Assembly (NCBI RefSeq): GCF_024347575.1
Contig: NZ_AP025504.1
Span: 558,001 to 622,000 of the forward strand
Length of the DNA stretch: 64,000 bases
Direction: 5' to 3'
Source: Vibrio pelagius
Lineage (GTDB): Bacteria; Pseudomonadota; Gammaproteobacteria; Enterobacterales; Vibrionaceae
Translations under genes and position numbers: made by a program
Notes under the pieces: model-generated
What the model was told of the DNA's origin: nothing
Databases searched by the model: none
Seen by the model: the letters and a program-made list of their open reading frames with translations, nothing else
Part shown: positions 9,703-20,171 of the stretch, piece after piece
Layout: every line of letters starts with the position of its first letter
Numbering within the stretch: position 1 is the stretch's first letter

Positions 9703-10047
9703 CTATTTTTTAGCCAATGCTGGTGCGGAAAAACGAATACCCTGCCAACCATGTTTAATAAAATTACGAATGTTTTGGTGATCATCGTTTTCAGGAAACT
9801 CAAGAACATCATGACGGTAGTACTGACCAAAGCAGGTCAAGGTTTGCTGCTCAGATAGCCCTTCCAATTGACCAAACGCAAAGATTTTACACGAGCCGTT
9901 GTTCTGCCCGGCTGCATTCACCACATCTCCGTTGGCAAATTCACGTTCTGTGAACAAGTAGCCATTTTCAATAACTTGCATTGTATCTTCAAACTGAACG
10001 CTTTCTGGCTCGTTGTCTAGTTTAGCCAAAAAAGTTGATAGTTCCAT
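9703..10047 (-). CDS. HopJ type III effector family protein
   Basis: A 114-residue soluble protein matching the HopJ family as I know it: FLAKLDNEPESVQFEDTM at the start, then NGYLFTEREF, NAAGQNNGSCKIFAFGQL, LTCFGQYYRHDVL and DHQNIRNFIKHGWQGIRF. The family was named after a Pseudomonas syringae effector, but it is widespread in free-living gamma-proteobacteria that lack the matching secretion context, so the name should not be read as virulence. No type III secretion genes are nearby. The frame is open to 10062; the ATG at 10047 has GGAG nine bases upstream and matches the family N-terminus. Confidence 0.8.
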   Translation of the reverse strand: MELSTFLAKLDNEPESVQFEDTMQVIENGYLFTEREFANGDVVNAAGQNNGSCKIFAFGQLEGLSEQQTLTCFGQYYRHDVLEFPENDDHQNIRNFIKHGWQGIRFSAPALAKK

Positions 10048-10292
10048 TGCTCTTTTCTCCATTTAAATCATTCTTTGGCAGTGTACCGAGTTTGATTGCA
10101 GCTGCAAGATGACAGCGTCCAGTTGAGCATAAAATAAACACAGTTTTCTGAACTTGCTGACTTACGCGTAAAACCATATGACCTGATTTTCGGTATCTAA
10201 ATATCATCAATTAATATAATGAAACTAATGACATAAAACGATCAGAGCGTTATATTGCTTCAATAATTGTTTAACACTGCTTATATGGAAAT

Positions 10293-10952
10293 ATGCCAAA
10301 AGATACCAACCAAGAACTGTTTAGATATCTGAAATCAGGCACACGTACGGCAGGTGTCCTTGAATTTGGCCCACAAGATTCTATCCAAGTAAGTACTCTT
10401 TATATCGGTCACAAGGAAGATCAATACTTGGTGCTTGAGTTGTCTCAAAAATCGACCGAAGCTTTAACCCTCAGAAAACTAAATAATGTTGATATTATTA
10501 TTAGAGCAATTACTGACACTGAGTTAGGCCATATTGTGGCCTTTAAGACCAGTATTATCTCCCATATCACTCAGCCAGCTCATCTCATTTTTCTGAGACC
10601 ACCTTCCAACTTCGCAACGAAACCAATTCGCGAACATGAGCGCTATAAGATAAACCTTAGCTGTGAAGTCTCCCTCGATACACTAAATCTTGATGCTACG
10701 CTTATCGATTTTTCTATTTCCGGATGTGGCGTGTACGTATCGCAGCAATCCGACATCAATATTGATATGAAGATTAAAGTATCCTCAATATTAGATGAAC
10801 ACCTACCAGAGAGCTTGGTGTATAAAGTAGTGAGTAAAAAGCGGCATGGTCAAGGTTGGCTTCTTGGCATTAAATTCCCAGATCATCTTGATCTCGACGA
10901 AGAGCTAAAAAAGCTTTTACTAGAGTTGGCGTTCAATGCAGGCAACCTCTAA
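10293..10952 (+). CDS. PilZ domain c-di-GMP-binding protein (YcgR-like layout)
   Basis: A 219-residue cytoplasmic protein with an N-terminal beta-rich domain (residues 1-105) and a C-terminal PilZ domain. The two ligand motifs are intact: RxxxR at R113-R117 (REHER) and D/NxSxxG at 139-144 (DFSISG). Binding of c-di-GMP at these motifs normally alters flagellar motor, pili or polysaccharide machinery; the target is not indicated by neighbours. It lies just beyond the converging luxPQ operon with a shared bidirectional terminator. Confidence 0.88.
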   Translation: MPKDTNQELFRYLKSGTRTAGVLEFGPQDSIQVSTLYIGHKEDQYLVLELSQKSTEALTLRKLNNVDIIIRAITDTELGHIVAFKTSIISHITQPAHLIFLRPPSNFATKPIREHERYKINLSCEVSLDTLNLDATLIDFSISGCGVYVSQQSDINIDMKIKVSSILDEHLPESLVYKVVSKKRHGQGWLLGIKFPDHLDLDEELKKLLLELAFNAGNL

Positions 10953-10965
10953 CGTAATTTGTGAT

Positions 10966-10993
10966 AAAAAAGGCGCATAATGCGCCTTTCTTC
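10966..10993. terminator. Bidirectional terminator between PilZ gene and luxQ
   Basis: AAGGCGCATAATGCGCCTT is a perfect palindrome with an A run on one side and TTTCTTCTT on the other. It serves the PilZ gene (+) and luxPQ (-). Confidence 0.88.
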
Positions 10994-11006
10994 TTATTCA
11001 CTGAGC

Positions 11007-13588
11007 TTATACATTACCAGCAACACGTCGATCTGGCAGGTAATGCTCCTTGAAATGGAGGAAAGCTCGATGCAGTGACTCTTCTTTGATTGGTTTCACA
11101 ATCACATAGTTCGCTCCGGCTTCCATAAATCGATCTCGCGTAGAAATTTGCGCATCCGCCGTACAAGCATAGATTGGGGTTTGCAAATTCAACTCCTCTC
11201 TGAGCTTAATCGTAGTCTCTACTCCATCCAAATTGGGAAGTTGGTTGTCCATTAAGATCAGGTCATAGGGTTGAAGTTCAGCATACGCCACAGCCTCTAG
11301 ACCATCTTTGGCCCACGTCACCGACATCCCATATTTTTTGCAAAAGGCTTGTGCAATGAAAGCGTTGGTATGATTATCTTCGACCAACAGTACCTTTAAT
11401 GCTGTGTCAAAGAGATCCCTTGGTGCTACAGACTCACCCTGTAAAGGGCCTGCGATGGGTTCAGTTCGGTAAGTCACTGGGATATCAATAACAAACTCAG
11501 ATCCAGCATTTTTACGACTTCTGACTTTGATATCACCTTCGAGCATGTCCACTAAATTCTTAACAATCGCCAAGCCAAGTCCAGTACCGCCATATTCACG
11601 TGTAGTGGTTTCCTCCGCTTGAACAAAAGGTTCAAACACCTCATCTAGCTTCTCTGGTTCAATACCGATTCCACTGTCTTTTACAGTCACAACCAGCCCG
11701 GCTTGATTGGTGTTAATGGTGGTTTCTAAATCAAATAACACCGATATCCCACCAGAGTGCGTGAACTTCAGAGCATTACTTAGTAGATTAAACATGATCT
11801 GATTCAGGCGAACCTGATCCGTGTAGATCTCAAGCCCTTCAGGAAGTCGACTTTCGATATCAAAACTGATTGACTTCTCGACGCAGAGCGGTCTGTATAT
11901 GCTATCTAACGTATTGATGAGCTCTGAGAGGCGGAACTCTTTCTTCTGGATATTGAATTGACCTTGTTCGATCTTCGAAAAATCTAGAATGTCATTAAGT
12001 ACAGCAAGTAGATGTTCCGCACTGTTACATAAAACATCGACTTTTTCTCTATTGCCTTCGCCAGTCATCGAGCGCTTTAAGAGTTGCGACACACCCAAAA
12101 TACCGTTGAGTGGTGTTCTAATTTCGTGGCTCATTTTAGCAAGAAAATCCGCGCGAACATTGGCGAGGTGCTCAGCTTCTTCGCGTGCGCGATCGGCTTG
12201 ACGCTCAGCCTCTACCAGTTTAGTGATGTCTTGCCCCTGAACAACCACGCCGGTAATGCCATGCTCAACACGTATCGCTGACATGTTCCAACGGAATACC
12301 TTGTCACCAATAGGCACATTAATACCGGTTAGCTTCGCGCCCTGCAGAACCATCAGTACATTGGGCTTTATATTTCTCTCGAACTCCTTGGCGAGCTCGC
12401 CTTTAAAATCGTCATCTGCGAACATCGCCATACGAGCAGCAGGATTCATCTGAATTAGAGTGCCCTTTTCAGACCAAACCAAAATGGGCGAGTGCGCAAA
12501 ATTGAACAAGTCTTGGAATTTTTGACTCTGCTCTGCGAGCCGCTCAAAGGTGTCTTCTAAGGTGCAACCAATATGATGAAATTCATAAATATTTGAGCCA
12601 TCGAATCTATTTCTCTCGTGGTTGTCACTCGCTGAACGAGTAAATTCCATCAGTTTATTCAGCTCTTTAGACACGCGTTTGTGGATCCACCCTCTTGCAA
12701 AAAATGACATAGCAATCAAAACAATCACCACTGCCGCGATAGCACGCTCATAATTTTTTTCTAGCGCAACAAAATTACTGTTCTTCTGCACAGCACGAAT
12801 CGTAAGAGGTGTATCAACGGAATTGATCTTGATGCGTGCAACAGTCACGAAGTGTGCAGGTATCTGTTCGTGAAAACCGTCAGAGATAACATCGCTAAGG
12901 GAGTAAGGTTCATCACCGCTGAATGTCGATGTGACAGGGTCGCCATGAGCTTCAATGACGATATTCTCGCTGTTGCTTCCCTGTTGAATAGACTCGGCTA
13001 AGGAAAAATTATTGTCCAATACAATGGTGATATAGAGTTGCCCAAGTACCTCACCGGTTTTGTTATCGACAATAGGGTTTCTTCGCGCTAACAGATGTCG
13101 TTTGCCAATATCGGTATCTAAATCCAGGAAGTGCCAGTTACTACTAAACGCAACCTGAGAGGATATGTACTCTAAACTGCTCTCGTCAAAACCATAAAAC
13201 TGACCATTGCCGTCTTCCCAAGCCACACCATCATGCGTAGTAACAAAACGCATATCTGGTGCGTGGTTGGGCTCTCGTTGGTCAATACCAAAGAAAAAAT
13301 AGCTTAGCTCTTCTTTATTACCGCTCTCGAAGTACTCTTTGAGCGTGGCACTGTGAGAGCTACTATCTTGGTGGATTTGAAGGACTGACAAGCGGTAATC
13401 AAACATGTTCTGTATCAAGCTCGATGTTTGCTGAACCGTTCGTTTAGTTTCTTGCTTTACAATACTACTACTGGTTTCATAGTTATGAATCAGCACACCA
13501 ATTGCCATCACACCGATCACCAGAATAATAATTCGAGTGATGAGTTTAGCGAGTGTATTACGTGGCGTGTTGGCGTAGCTTTTCTTCA

Positions 13589-13589
<1 letters not shown>
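11007..13589 (-). CDS. luxQ: AI-2 sensor hybrid histidine kinase/phosphatase LuxQ
   Basis: Inner-membrane receptor partner of LuxP. Without AI-2 it acts as a kinase feeding phosphate through LuxU to LuxO; with AI-2-bound LuxP it becomes a phosphatase. Layout: TM1 about 16-36, a periplasmic double-PAS domain about 38-280, TM2 about 282-300, a PAS-like domain about 355-460, HisKA with phospho-acceptor H488 (MSHEIRTPLNG), HATPase with N, G1 and G2 boxes (DSGIGIEPEKL, GGTGLGLAI), and a receiver domain with D781 (LILMDNQLPNLDG). Length 860 residues agrees with V. harveyi LuxQ (859, from memory). The ATG overlaps the luxP stop codon by one base (TAATG), so the two are coupled. Confidence 0.95.
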
Positions 13590-14704
<1,115 letters not shown>

Positions 14705-14932
14705 CTACTTTGGCTCATTTGTACCTAGCTTGACGTCATATCGCCGTATGACTTTCAATACATTATGTAGGACAACCGTGAAAAATGATAGGTTCAAACA
14801 ATAGTTAGAACACCATTCCCATCAACAAAATATGAACTTAATTTTGAAATGATAAAGCGGATTCAGGGTCAACCAAAAACACATTCAAGCAAGTAATACA
14901 GAGAAAATAAAGCTTCCATAGAACGAAATCAA

Positions 14933-15256
14933 CTAAGATTTGAACGATGGTTCAAAATAAACAACTTTCTCATCCTTAATGTCGACGAATAACCGCTGTT
15001 TAACCAAAGACTCTTTGCGCAGCTTAGAGAGTTGCTTAATAGCGTATTCAATTCGAAGCGCTGAACTTTTTGAATCGACGATATGGGTCCATTCCAGAGA
15101 CAAAGGACCTTTTCCTTTGAGAGCTTTCGCGCCTTTACCTTGCTGATGCTGGTCAAAACGACGAGTCAGATTGTTAGTGATACCACAATAGAGGGCGTCA
15201 TGACGAGTGCGGATCAGATAAACAACCCAATCCGCATCGGAATTTTTATCTGTCAT
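14933..15256 (-). CDS. GIY-YIG nuclease superfamily protein (UPF0213, YhbQ-like)
   Basis: A 107-residue single-domain GIY-YIG protein. The motif is split as WVVYLIRTRHDALYCGIT (YLI and YCG correspond to GIY and YIG), followed by the conserved Arg of LTRRFDQH and the metal-site Glu of LRIEYAIKQL. Members of this branch are thought to cleave or bind structured DNA; no physiological role is settled. The ATG directly abuts the stop codon of the upstream yceH-like gene (TAGATG), so the two are co-translated. Confidence 0.85.
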   Translation of the reverse strand: MTDKNSDADWVVYLIRTRHDALYCGITNNLTRRFDQHQQGKGAKALKGKGPLSLEWTHIVDSKSSALRIEYAIKQLSKLRKESLVKQRLFVDIKDEKVVYFEPSFKS

Positions 15257-15910
15257 CTAAATCAGAGATTCAACCAGAGCCTTTAACTCGGCTAGCTCTT
15301 TTTTCAAGCTCTCCACCTCGGCCTCTAGCGCTTCAACGCGTTCGTTACTAGAACCCGATACCATCGCTGGCGCAGCGGATGCCAATGCTTCTACATCAAC
15401 TTCACCGCTCAGCAAGTGTTGATAACGAGACTCACGTTTGCCAGCTTCACGAGGCAGCTTAACCACAAGAGCGCCCTCTTCACGAGCCGCTAACTTGTCT
15501 AAAACCGCTTCTACCTCTTTTACGTCCGTGAAATTCGCCAAACGACCAGTGCGCGTTCTTAGCTCGCCAGGGGTCTGAGCACCGCGTAATAACATGCAGC
15601 AGATAATTGCGCGTTCTTGATCTGTAAATTGCAGATCACCAAACTCGGTATTACAAAAACGATGTTGGTACTTACTCACACGGCTATTAAAGCCACTTTC
15701 ATCACTCACCAAACGGCGTGAAATGAGCCCATCAACAGCGTCAAGTACATCCGATTCAGACAAAGAGAGAACAGGCTCACGATTGCTCTTTTGGTTGCAC
15801 GCGGTTGTTAAACTATTGAGAGTAAGAGGATAGTGATCAGGGGTCGTCACCTCTTTTTCAATCAAACAACCAATAATACGAGCTTCTATTGCGGAAAGTT
15901 GTGTGTTCAT
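15257..15910 (-). CDS. yceH: YceH family protein (UPF0502/DUF480)
   Basis: Conserved 217-residue protein of unknown function built from two winged-helix domains. The N-terminal family signature [16 protein letters not shown], followed by [23 protein letters not shown], is complete, as is the middle [15 protein letters not shown]-terminal coiled coil (about 185-217, heptads of Glu, Leu and Lys) suggests oligomerisation. First of a two-gene unit with the GIY-YIG gene. Confidence 0.92.
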   Translation of the reverse strand: MNTQLSAIEARIIGCLIEKEVTTPDHYPLTLNSLTTACNQKSNREPVLSLSESDVLDAVDGLISRRLVSDESGFNSRVSKYQHRFCNTEFGDLQFTDQERAIICCMLLRGAQTPGELRTRTGRLANFTDVKEVEAVLDKLAAREEGALVVKLPREAGKRESRYQHLLSGEVDVEALASAAPAMVSGSSNERVEALEAEVESLKKELAELKALVESLI

Positions 15911-15970
15911 TATTTTTCCTTTTTATTATTTTCAACTCCGTCTGTACACATTCAAAGCTAACCTAACCGG

Positions 15971-16183
15971 CTAGTGCTCAGACAGAATCGGGACTCTTCG
16001 TTTTCGGCCTTGTTCATCAATCACCATGATCTTAGAACGATTTAATTCAATTTCCACCACCTCTAGGTTGGTACGCTCTTTTACATAGGCGGTTCGAAGC
16101 TTGTCTTGGTCACTACAAACTTCTTGAGAAATCACTTTCGACTCCTCACTATTGGGTTCTGATTGGTTCATCTCACATTTCAT
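15971..16183 (-). CDS. Small hypothetical protein
   Basis: A 70-residue hydrophilic protein that I do not recognise. It is rich in Glu and Lys, has no membrane segment, and ends in IMVIDEQGRKRRVPILSEH. The open frame continues 29 codons upstream to 16270, but that part looks unlike coding sequence; TAAG six bases before the ATG at 16183 is the better start, and an ATG at 16171 is also possible. It stands between yceH and the divergent yeeX-like gene. Confidence 0.5.
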   Translation of the reverse strand: MKCEMNQSEPNSEESKVISQEVCSDQDKLRTAYVKERTNLEVVEIELNRSKIMVIDEQGRKRRVPILSEH

Positions 16184-16366
16184 ATAATGCTTACGTCTAA
16201 GCAAGATACTATCGTGAACTGTCAGAGAAAAACAATCAGCTGAGCAGCAGAGTGCTGAATTATTAAACAACCTTACTTTTGCTTTGATCTAAAGACTGTT
16301 ACAACCGCATTCGATGTGCTTTAATCAGAATCAGACAACGTATATGACGATTAGGAAAAGGAATCT

Positions 16367-16681
16367 ATGAGTAGCGTATTTGAAATTGTTAACCAGGCAC
16401 GTCGTAAGAACAAACTTAAGCGTGAACTTCTAGACAACGAAAAGAAAGTTCGTGATAACCGCAAACGTGTAGATCTTCTAGACAACCTACTAGACTACAT
16501 CAAGCCAGAAATGTCTCACGATGAAATCTTAGGTATCATCAAAAACATGAAAGCGGACTACGAAGATCGTGTTGATGACCACATCATCAAGAGTGCTGAA
16601 ATCTCTAAAGCTCGTCGCGACATCAGCCGCCGCATCCGTGAACTCACGGAAGAAGACAAGCAGACTCAAGGCAAAAAATAG
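16367..16681 (+). CDS. yeeX: DUF496 family protein YeeX
   Basis: A 104-residue, highly charged helical protein. It aligns end to end with E. coli Yee[33 protein letters not shown] and [28 protein letters not shown] are the family blocks. Predicted all-helical coiled coil; cytoplasmic; function unsettled. AGGAAAAGGA lies just before the ATG. Codon use is strongly biased to common vibrio codons, which suggests high expression. Single gene with its own terminator. Confidence 0.92.
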   Translation: MSSVFEIVNQARRKNKLKRELLDNEKKVRDNRKRVDLLDNLLDYIKPEMSHDEILGIIKNMKADYEDRVDDHIIKSAEISKARRDISRRIRELTEEDKQTQGKK

Positions 16682-16707
16682 TCCCTTGTTGTCCAACGAA
16701 TGATAGT

Positions 16708-16734
16708 AACCCACTTTAATAAGTGGGTTTTTTA
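16708..16734 (+). terminator. Rho-independent terminator of yeeX
   Basis: AACCCACTT pairs with AAGTGGGTT around a four-base loop, followed by TTTTT. Confidence 0.9.
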
Positions 16735-16814
16735 ACTCTAAATTGAATGGCGATGTACAGATAACTGTTGCCCTATATCCATGAATAGCACAGTACGTAC
16801 AGGGACGATTGTCA

Positions 16815-19442
16815 TTAAACGATTCCCAAGCTATCGAAAAGTTCATACAGCTGGTGAGATTTGTAAGGCTTGGGAAGATAAGCATTCATGCCTGCTTCAA
16901 AGCAGTCTTTAATATCTTCATCGAGCACGCTCGCCGTTAGTGCGATAATAGGTAGTGATGAGATCCCCAGCTCTTTCTCCCAAGCTCGAATTGCCTTAGT
17001 GGCAGTGATGCCATCCATTACTGGCATCATACAATCCATAAGTACTGCATCAAACTGTGCGCCTTGAGTAACCACGTCCACGGCTTCTTGACCGTTACTT
17101 GTGATCGTATATTCATAGCCTGCTTTTTCTAGAAAGAAACTCGCTATTTTCTGATTCATTAAGTTATCTTCTACAATTAATATCCGACGATTGAGTTGAT
17201 GGACATCCTCAGATTTCGTTGGCTTTTCGCTCACTTGATTTGCTCCAGTATCGAGCGCCAAGAGACTATTCGAAAAACGCTTACCTAAGAAAGGAACAGT
17301 ATGTGTCGAATGAACAGGTTCTGTGATTTGATTGGTTTTAAACAGATGATGCTGACAAACAATCACTTTAGATAGTGGGTAGCGCTGCTTCAAAGACGCG
17401 AGATCTTGTTCCATCGATTTATGTAACGTATGACAATAGAGCAAGACGTGACAGTCGAGCTGAGCATTGGATATATCGTCGATAGACGGAACAACTTCAG
17501 GCTGAATGCCAAAACGTTCGCACTCTTTGCTCAACTGAGCCACGTAGTTGAACCCATTGGAAACAATTACAGCATTCTTCAAGTTATCAAATGTTTTGGG
17601 TTTACTCTCTACGATATCGACGTAAAAACTGAAGCTAAAAATTGACCCTTCACCCTTTACAGAATGTGCCGTGATACGTCCGTCCATCAAATCAACTAGT
17701 TGTCGACAAATTGCTAAGCCGAGCCCGGTGCCCCCAAACTGACGCGTGATGCTACCGTCTTCCTGTGTGAAAGGTTCAAATATTGAATCAATTTTACTCT
17801 CTTCAATGCCTATCCCGGTATCGGCAACATGACACTCGATCATGCCTCGGCTCATTGAACCCGGTGTGAAGGTTACTGTCGTACTTATCGCGCCAGAATC
17901 AGTAAACTTGATCGCATTCGACAGCAAATTAGTCAGAACTTGGCGCAATCTATGTTCATCAAACAGCAGCTGATGTGGGGTATTCGCATCAATGTTAATA
18001 TCGAGTTCAACATTCTTACTGATTGCTTTGGATAATATGACGCTAACAGAGTCGTAAACCACTTCACGTAGGTCTGCCGCCTGAGGTGAAAGTAACAAGT
18101 TACCTGATTCAATCTTAGACAAATCGAGAATGTCATTAAGTAACACGAGCAGGGTATGAGAAGAGGACTCAATATCTGAAAGTACTTCTTGTTGATTTGC
18201 ATTCAATTGGCTTTGTGAAAGGATTTCAGCCATACCGATAATGCCATTGAGGGGCGTTCTTATTTCATGAGACATATTCGCCAAAAAAGCACTCTTAGCT
18301 CGATTAGCTGAAATAGCGTCCTCTTTAGCTTCAACCAAATCTCGGTAGTGTTGTTGATTGTCACTCATGATCTCATTGACCTTTTCTGCAAATTGCGTCA
18401 ATTCATCATGCCCTTCTGTCTCAATAGGCTTATGCTCCCCAGTCCCGCGATTTTGATCAGACATTCCATCTAGGATATAGGAGAGGTTTCGATTGAGACG
18501 CAGTGACGTGGTCGATGTCAGCCAAAAAACCAAGGTCGCAAGTGTAATAACCAACATCGTTGTCAGCGTGGTACTAATCTTCTGTGCTTCAATGCGCGAA
18601 GCCAGCTCTGCTTGCAGCTCAGCGGTATAACTATCCACCACTTGTAAAGTCACGATATGGCGCTGCTCTAACCCAGAGACATACTGTTTGACCTCTTGCG
18701 AGTTGAACTGCCGTTTGAAGATTCGCTCGCGAAAATCAACGCTATCTTGATAGTCTTGGCTCGTAAACACATCCAGTAACTGCCCCAACCGAGTCGATGA
18801 ATCACTCCTTCTCAACAGGGCATTTAAATACAGTGATTGACGGTGAATGGTACTCAAATAAAGGTCGAGGTTGCCGTCTCTTAGGTCGGGATAGAGATAA
18901 AGTTTATAACCCACCCACGCTTCTTTCTGTGTCCAAAACACAAAATTGTTGAGGTCGCTGAAAATCTTACCTGCCGTATTGATACTGTCATCGGCAATAA
19001 AGATATCCACATCGTTCAGCTCGACCAATATTTCTTGTAATACGTCAAAAGCCCAGATGCCAAGAGACGGTTTTTGCTCAATAGAGGGATTCGATAGTTG
19101 TTGTAAGATCTGGTCGAGATCATCGAGCTCGTCAATAATGTCCCACTGTGCTGATAACTCTTCGAGTTGCTTATTATACTGGAGAATGCTCCCAAACTGC
19201 TTGGCAGCTGACGCGTATGCACTTTTTCTGATGGGAGAAGAATTGGGCAGGCGCAATAGACGATAAATATCTCCAGACAGCGCACTAAAGGACTGTAGCG
19301 CCTCGATCTTCACTCGAGTCGCCTCCAAGTTCGTCACCTGCTCTCTGTTGTTCAAGGCTTCGTTAATCGTAAAACCGAACATAAAGAGAATCGAAATAGA
19401 TGACAGAAGAATCAATCGCCACCTAATTGATATATTTATCAT
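16815..19442 (-). CDS. Orphan hybrid sensor histidine kinase with receiver domain
   Basis: Membrane sensor kinase of 875 residues. TM1 (about 9-26), a long helical periplasmic region (27-290) with no recognisable ligand motif, TM2 (about 292-312), a HAMP-like linker, HisKA with H392 (NMSHEIRTPLNGIIG), HATPase (DTGIGIEESKI, GGTGLGLAI), a degenerate receiver-like segment, and a C-terminal receiver with phospho-Asp in DAVLMDCMMPVMDG. No response regulator or Hpt gene adjoins it, so phosphate probably passes to an Hpt protein elsewhere. The domain order resembles ArcB/BarA-type kinases; the signal is unknown. Confidence 0.88.
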   Translation of the reverse strand: MINISIRWRLILLSSISILFMFGFTINEALNNREQVTNLEATRVKIEALQSFSALSGDIYRLLRLPNSSPIRKSAYASAAKQFGSILQYNKQLEELSAQWDIIDELDDLDQILQQLSNPSIEQKPSLGIWAFDVLQEILVELNDVDIFIADDSINTAGKIFSDLNNFVFWTQKEAWVGYKLYLYPDLRDGNLDLYLSTIHRQSLYLNALLRRSDSSTRLGQLLDVFTSQDYQDSVDFRERIFKRQFNSQEVKQYVSGLEQRHIVTLQVVDSYTAELQAELASRIEAQKISTTLTTMLVITLATLVFWLTSTTSLRLNRNLSYILDGMSDQNRGTGEHKPIETEGHDELTQFAEKVNEIMSDNQQHYRDLVEAKEDAISANRAKSAFLANMSHEIRTPLNGIIGMAEILSQSQLNANQQEVLSDIESSSHTLLVLLNDILDLSKIESGNLLLSPQAADLREVVYDSVSVILSKAISKNVELDINIDANTPHQLLFDEHRLRQVLTNLLSNAIKFTDSGAISTTVTFTPGSMSRGMIECHVADTGIGIEESKIDSIFEPFTQEDGSITRQFGGTGLGLAICRQLVDLMDGRITAHSVKGEGSIFSFSFYVDIVESKPKTFDNLKNAVIVSNGFNYVAQLSKECERFGIQPEVVPSIDDISNAQLDCHVLLYCHTLHKSMEQDLASLKQRYPLSKVIVCQHHLFKTNQITEPVHSTHTVPFLGKRFSNSLLALDTGANQVSEKPTKSEDVHQLNRRILIVEDNLMNQKIASFFLEKAGYEYTITSNGQEAVDVVTQGAQFDAVLMDCMMPVMDGITATKAIRAWEKELGISSLPIIALTASVLDEDIKDCFEAGMNAYLPKPYKSHQLYELFDSLGIV

Positions 19443-20171
19443 TTTAAATCCAGTTACTCCCTTTCATGCAACTCATTAGGTGCTTTGTTTAATAATAGGA
19501 CACTCACGGAATTTAATTTATCAAATATGCAACTTGTACTCGCTGATTCCTTAGCTGTCATTTATAAATTATGTCAAATTTATAGATTTCATCGCAATTG
19601 ATCACCTTTTAGGTTGCTATTATGAATATTGTTAGTATCGAAATTGAGAACGGTAAGGCGTCAGGAGCCGATTCATATAGGAAAATAGTCGAATGTTTTT
19701 CTTTCAGAATATACAAAATTCATTCGAAATAGGTTGATAGAGAAAGGCAATAGACGTAGGTGGATACATTTCCACCAAGATGTTAACTCATTTCATTTAT
19801 ACACATAGTTAGATCACACTTTACACATCAACAAAGCAACCGTTTGCATCTTGTTTTTGATCTGAGTATTTTTTGACGAAAAATAAGTGCTACAAATCGA
19901 CAAAGTCAATAGTGTTGCATATCACAAAACTCGACGTTATAACCAAAAATTCTAGGTATATCAGCCAATATAGCTGGATTTAATTTTACTAGCAGAATAA
20001 CAGACCGTACCTTACAATCCCGCCACATAAAAATCACAACTTAAATACAAGCCCATACGTGCCATTAAAAGTGACAATTTAAGATCACAGCACAACGGTT
20101 TATCCCCAAGCAGGTAAGCACCCTACACTCGCCAAGCCTGCAAAACTTAACGTGAAAGGTCCCAAGTAAAG
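19443..20171. other. Long intergenic region upstream of the GAPDH gene
   Basis: About 730 bases between two divergent genes, so both promoters lie here. At 19622-19732 (+) there is a 36-codon frame beginning MNIVSIEIENGKASGADSYR, with TTTTAGG eight bases before its ATG; it could be a small protein but has no further support. The last 130 bases before the GAPDH start look like an untranslated leader. I see no confident operator or riboswitch. Confidence 0.4.
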
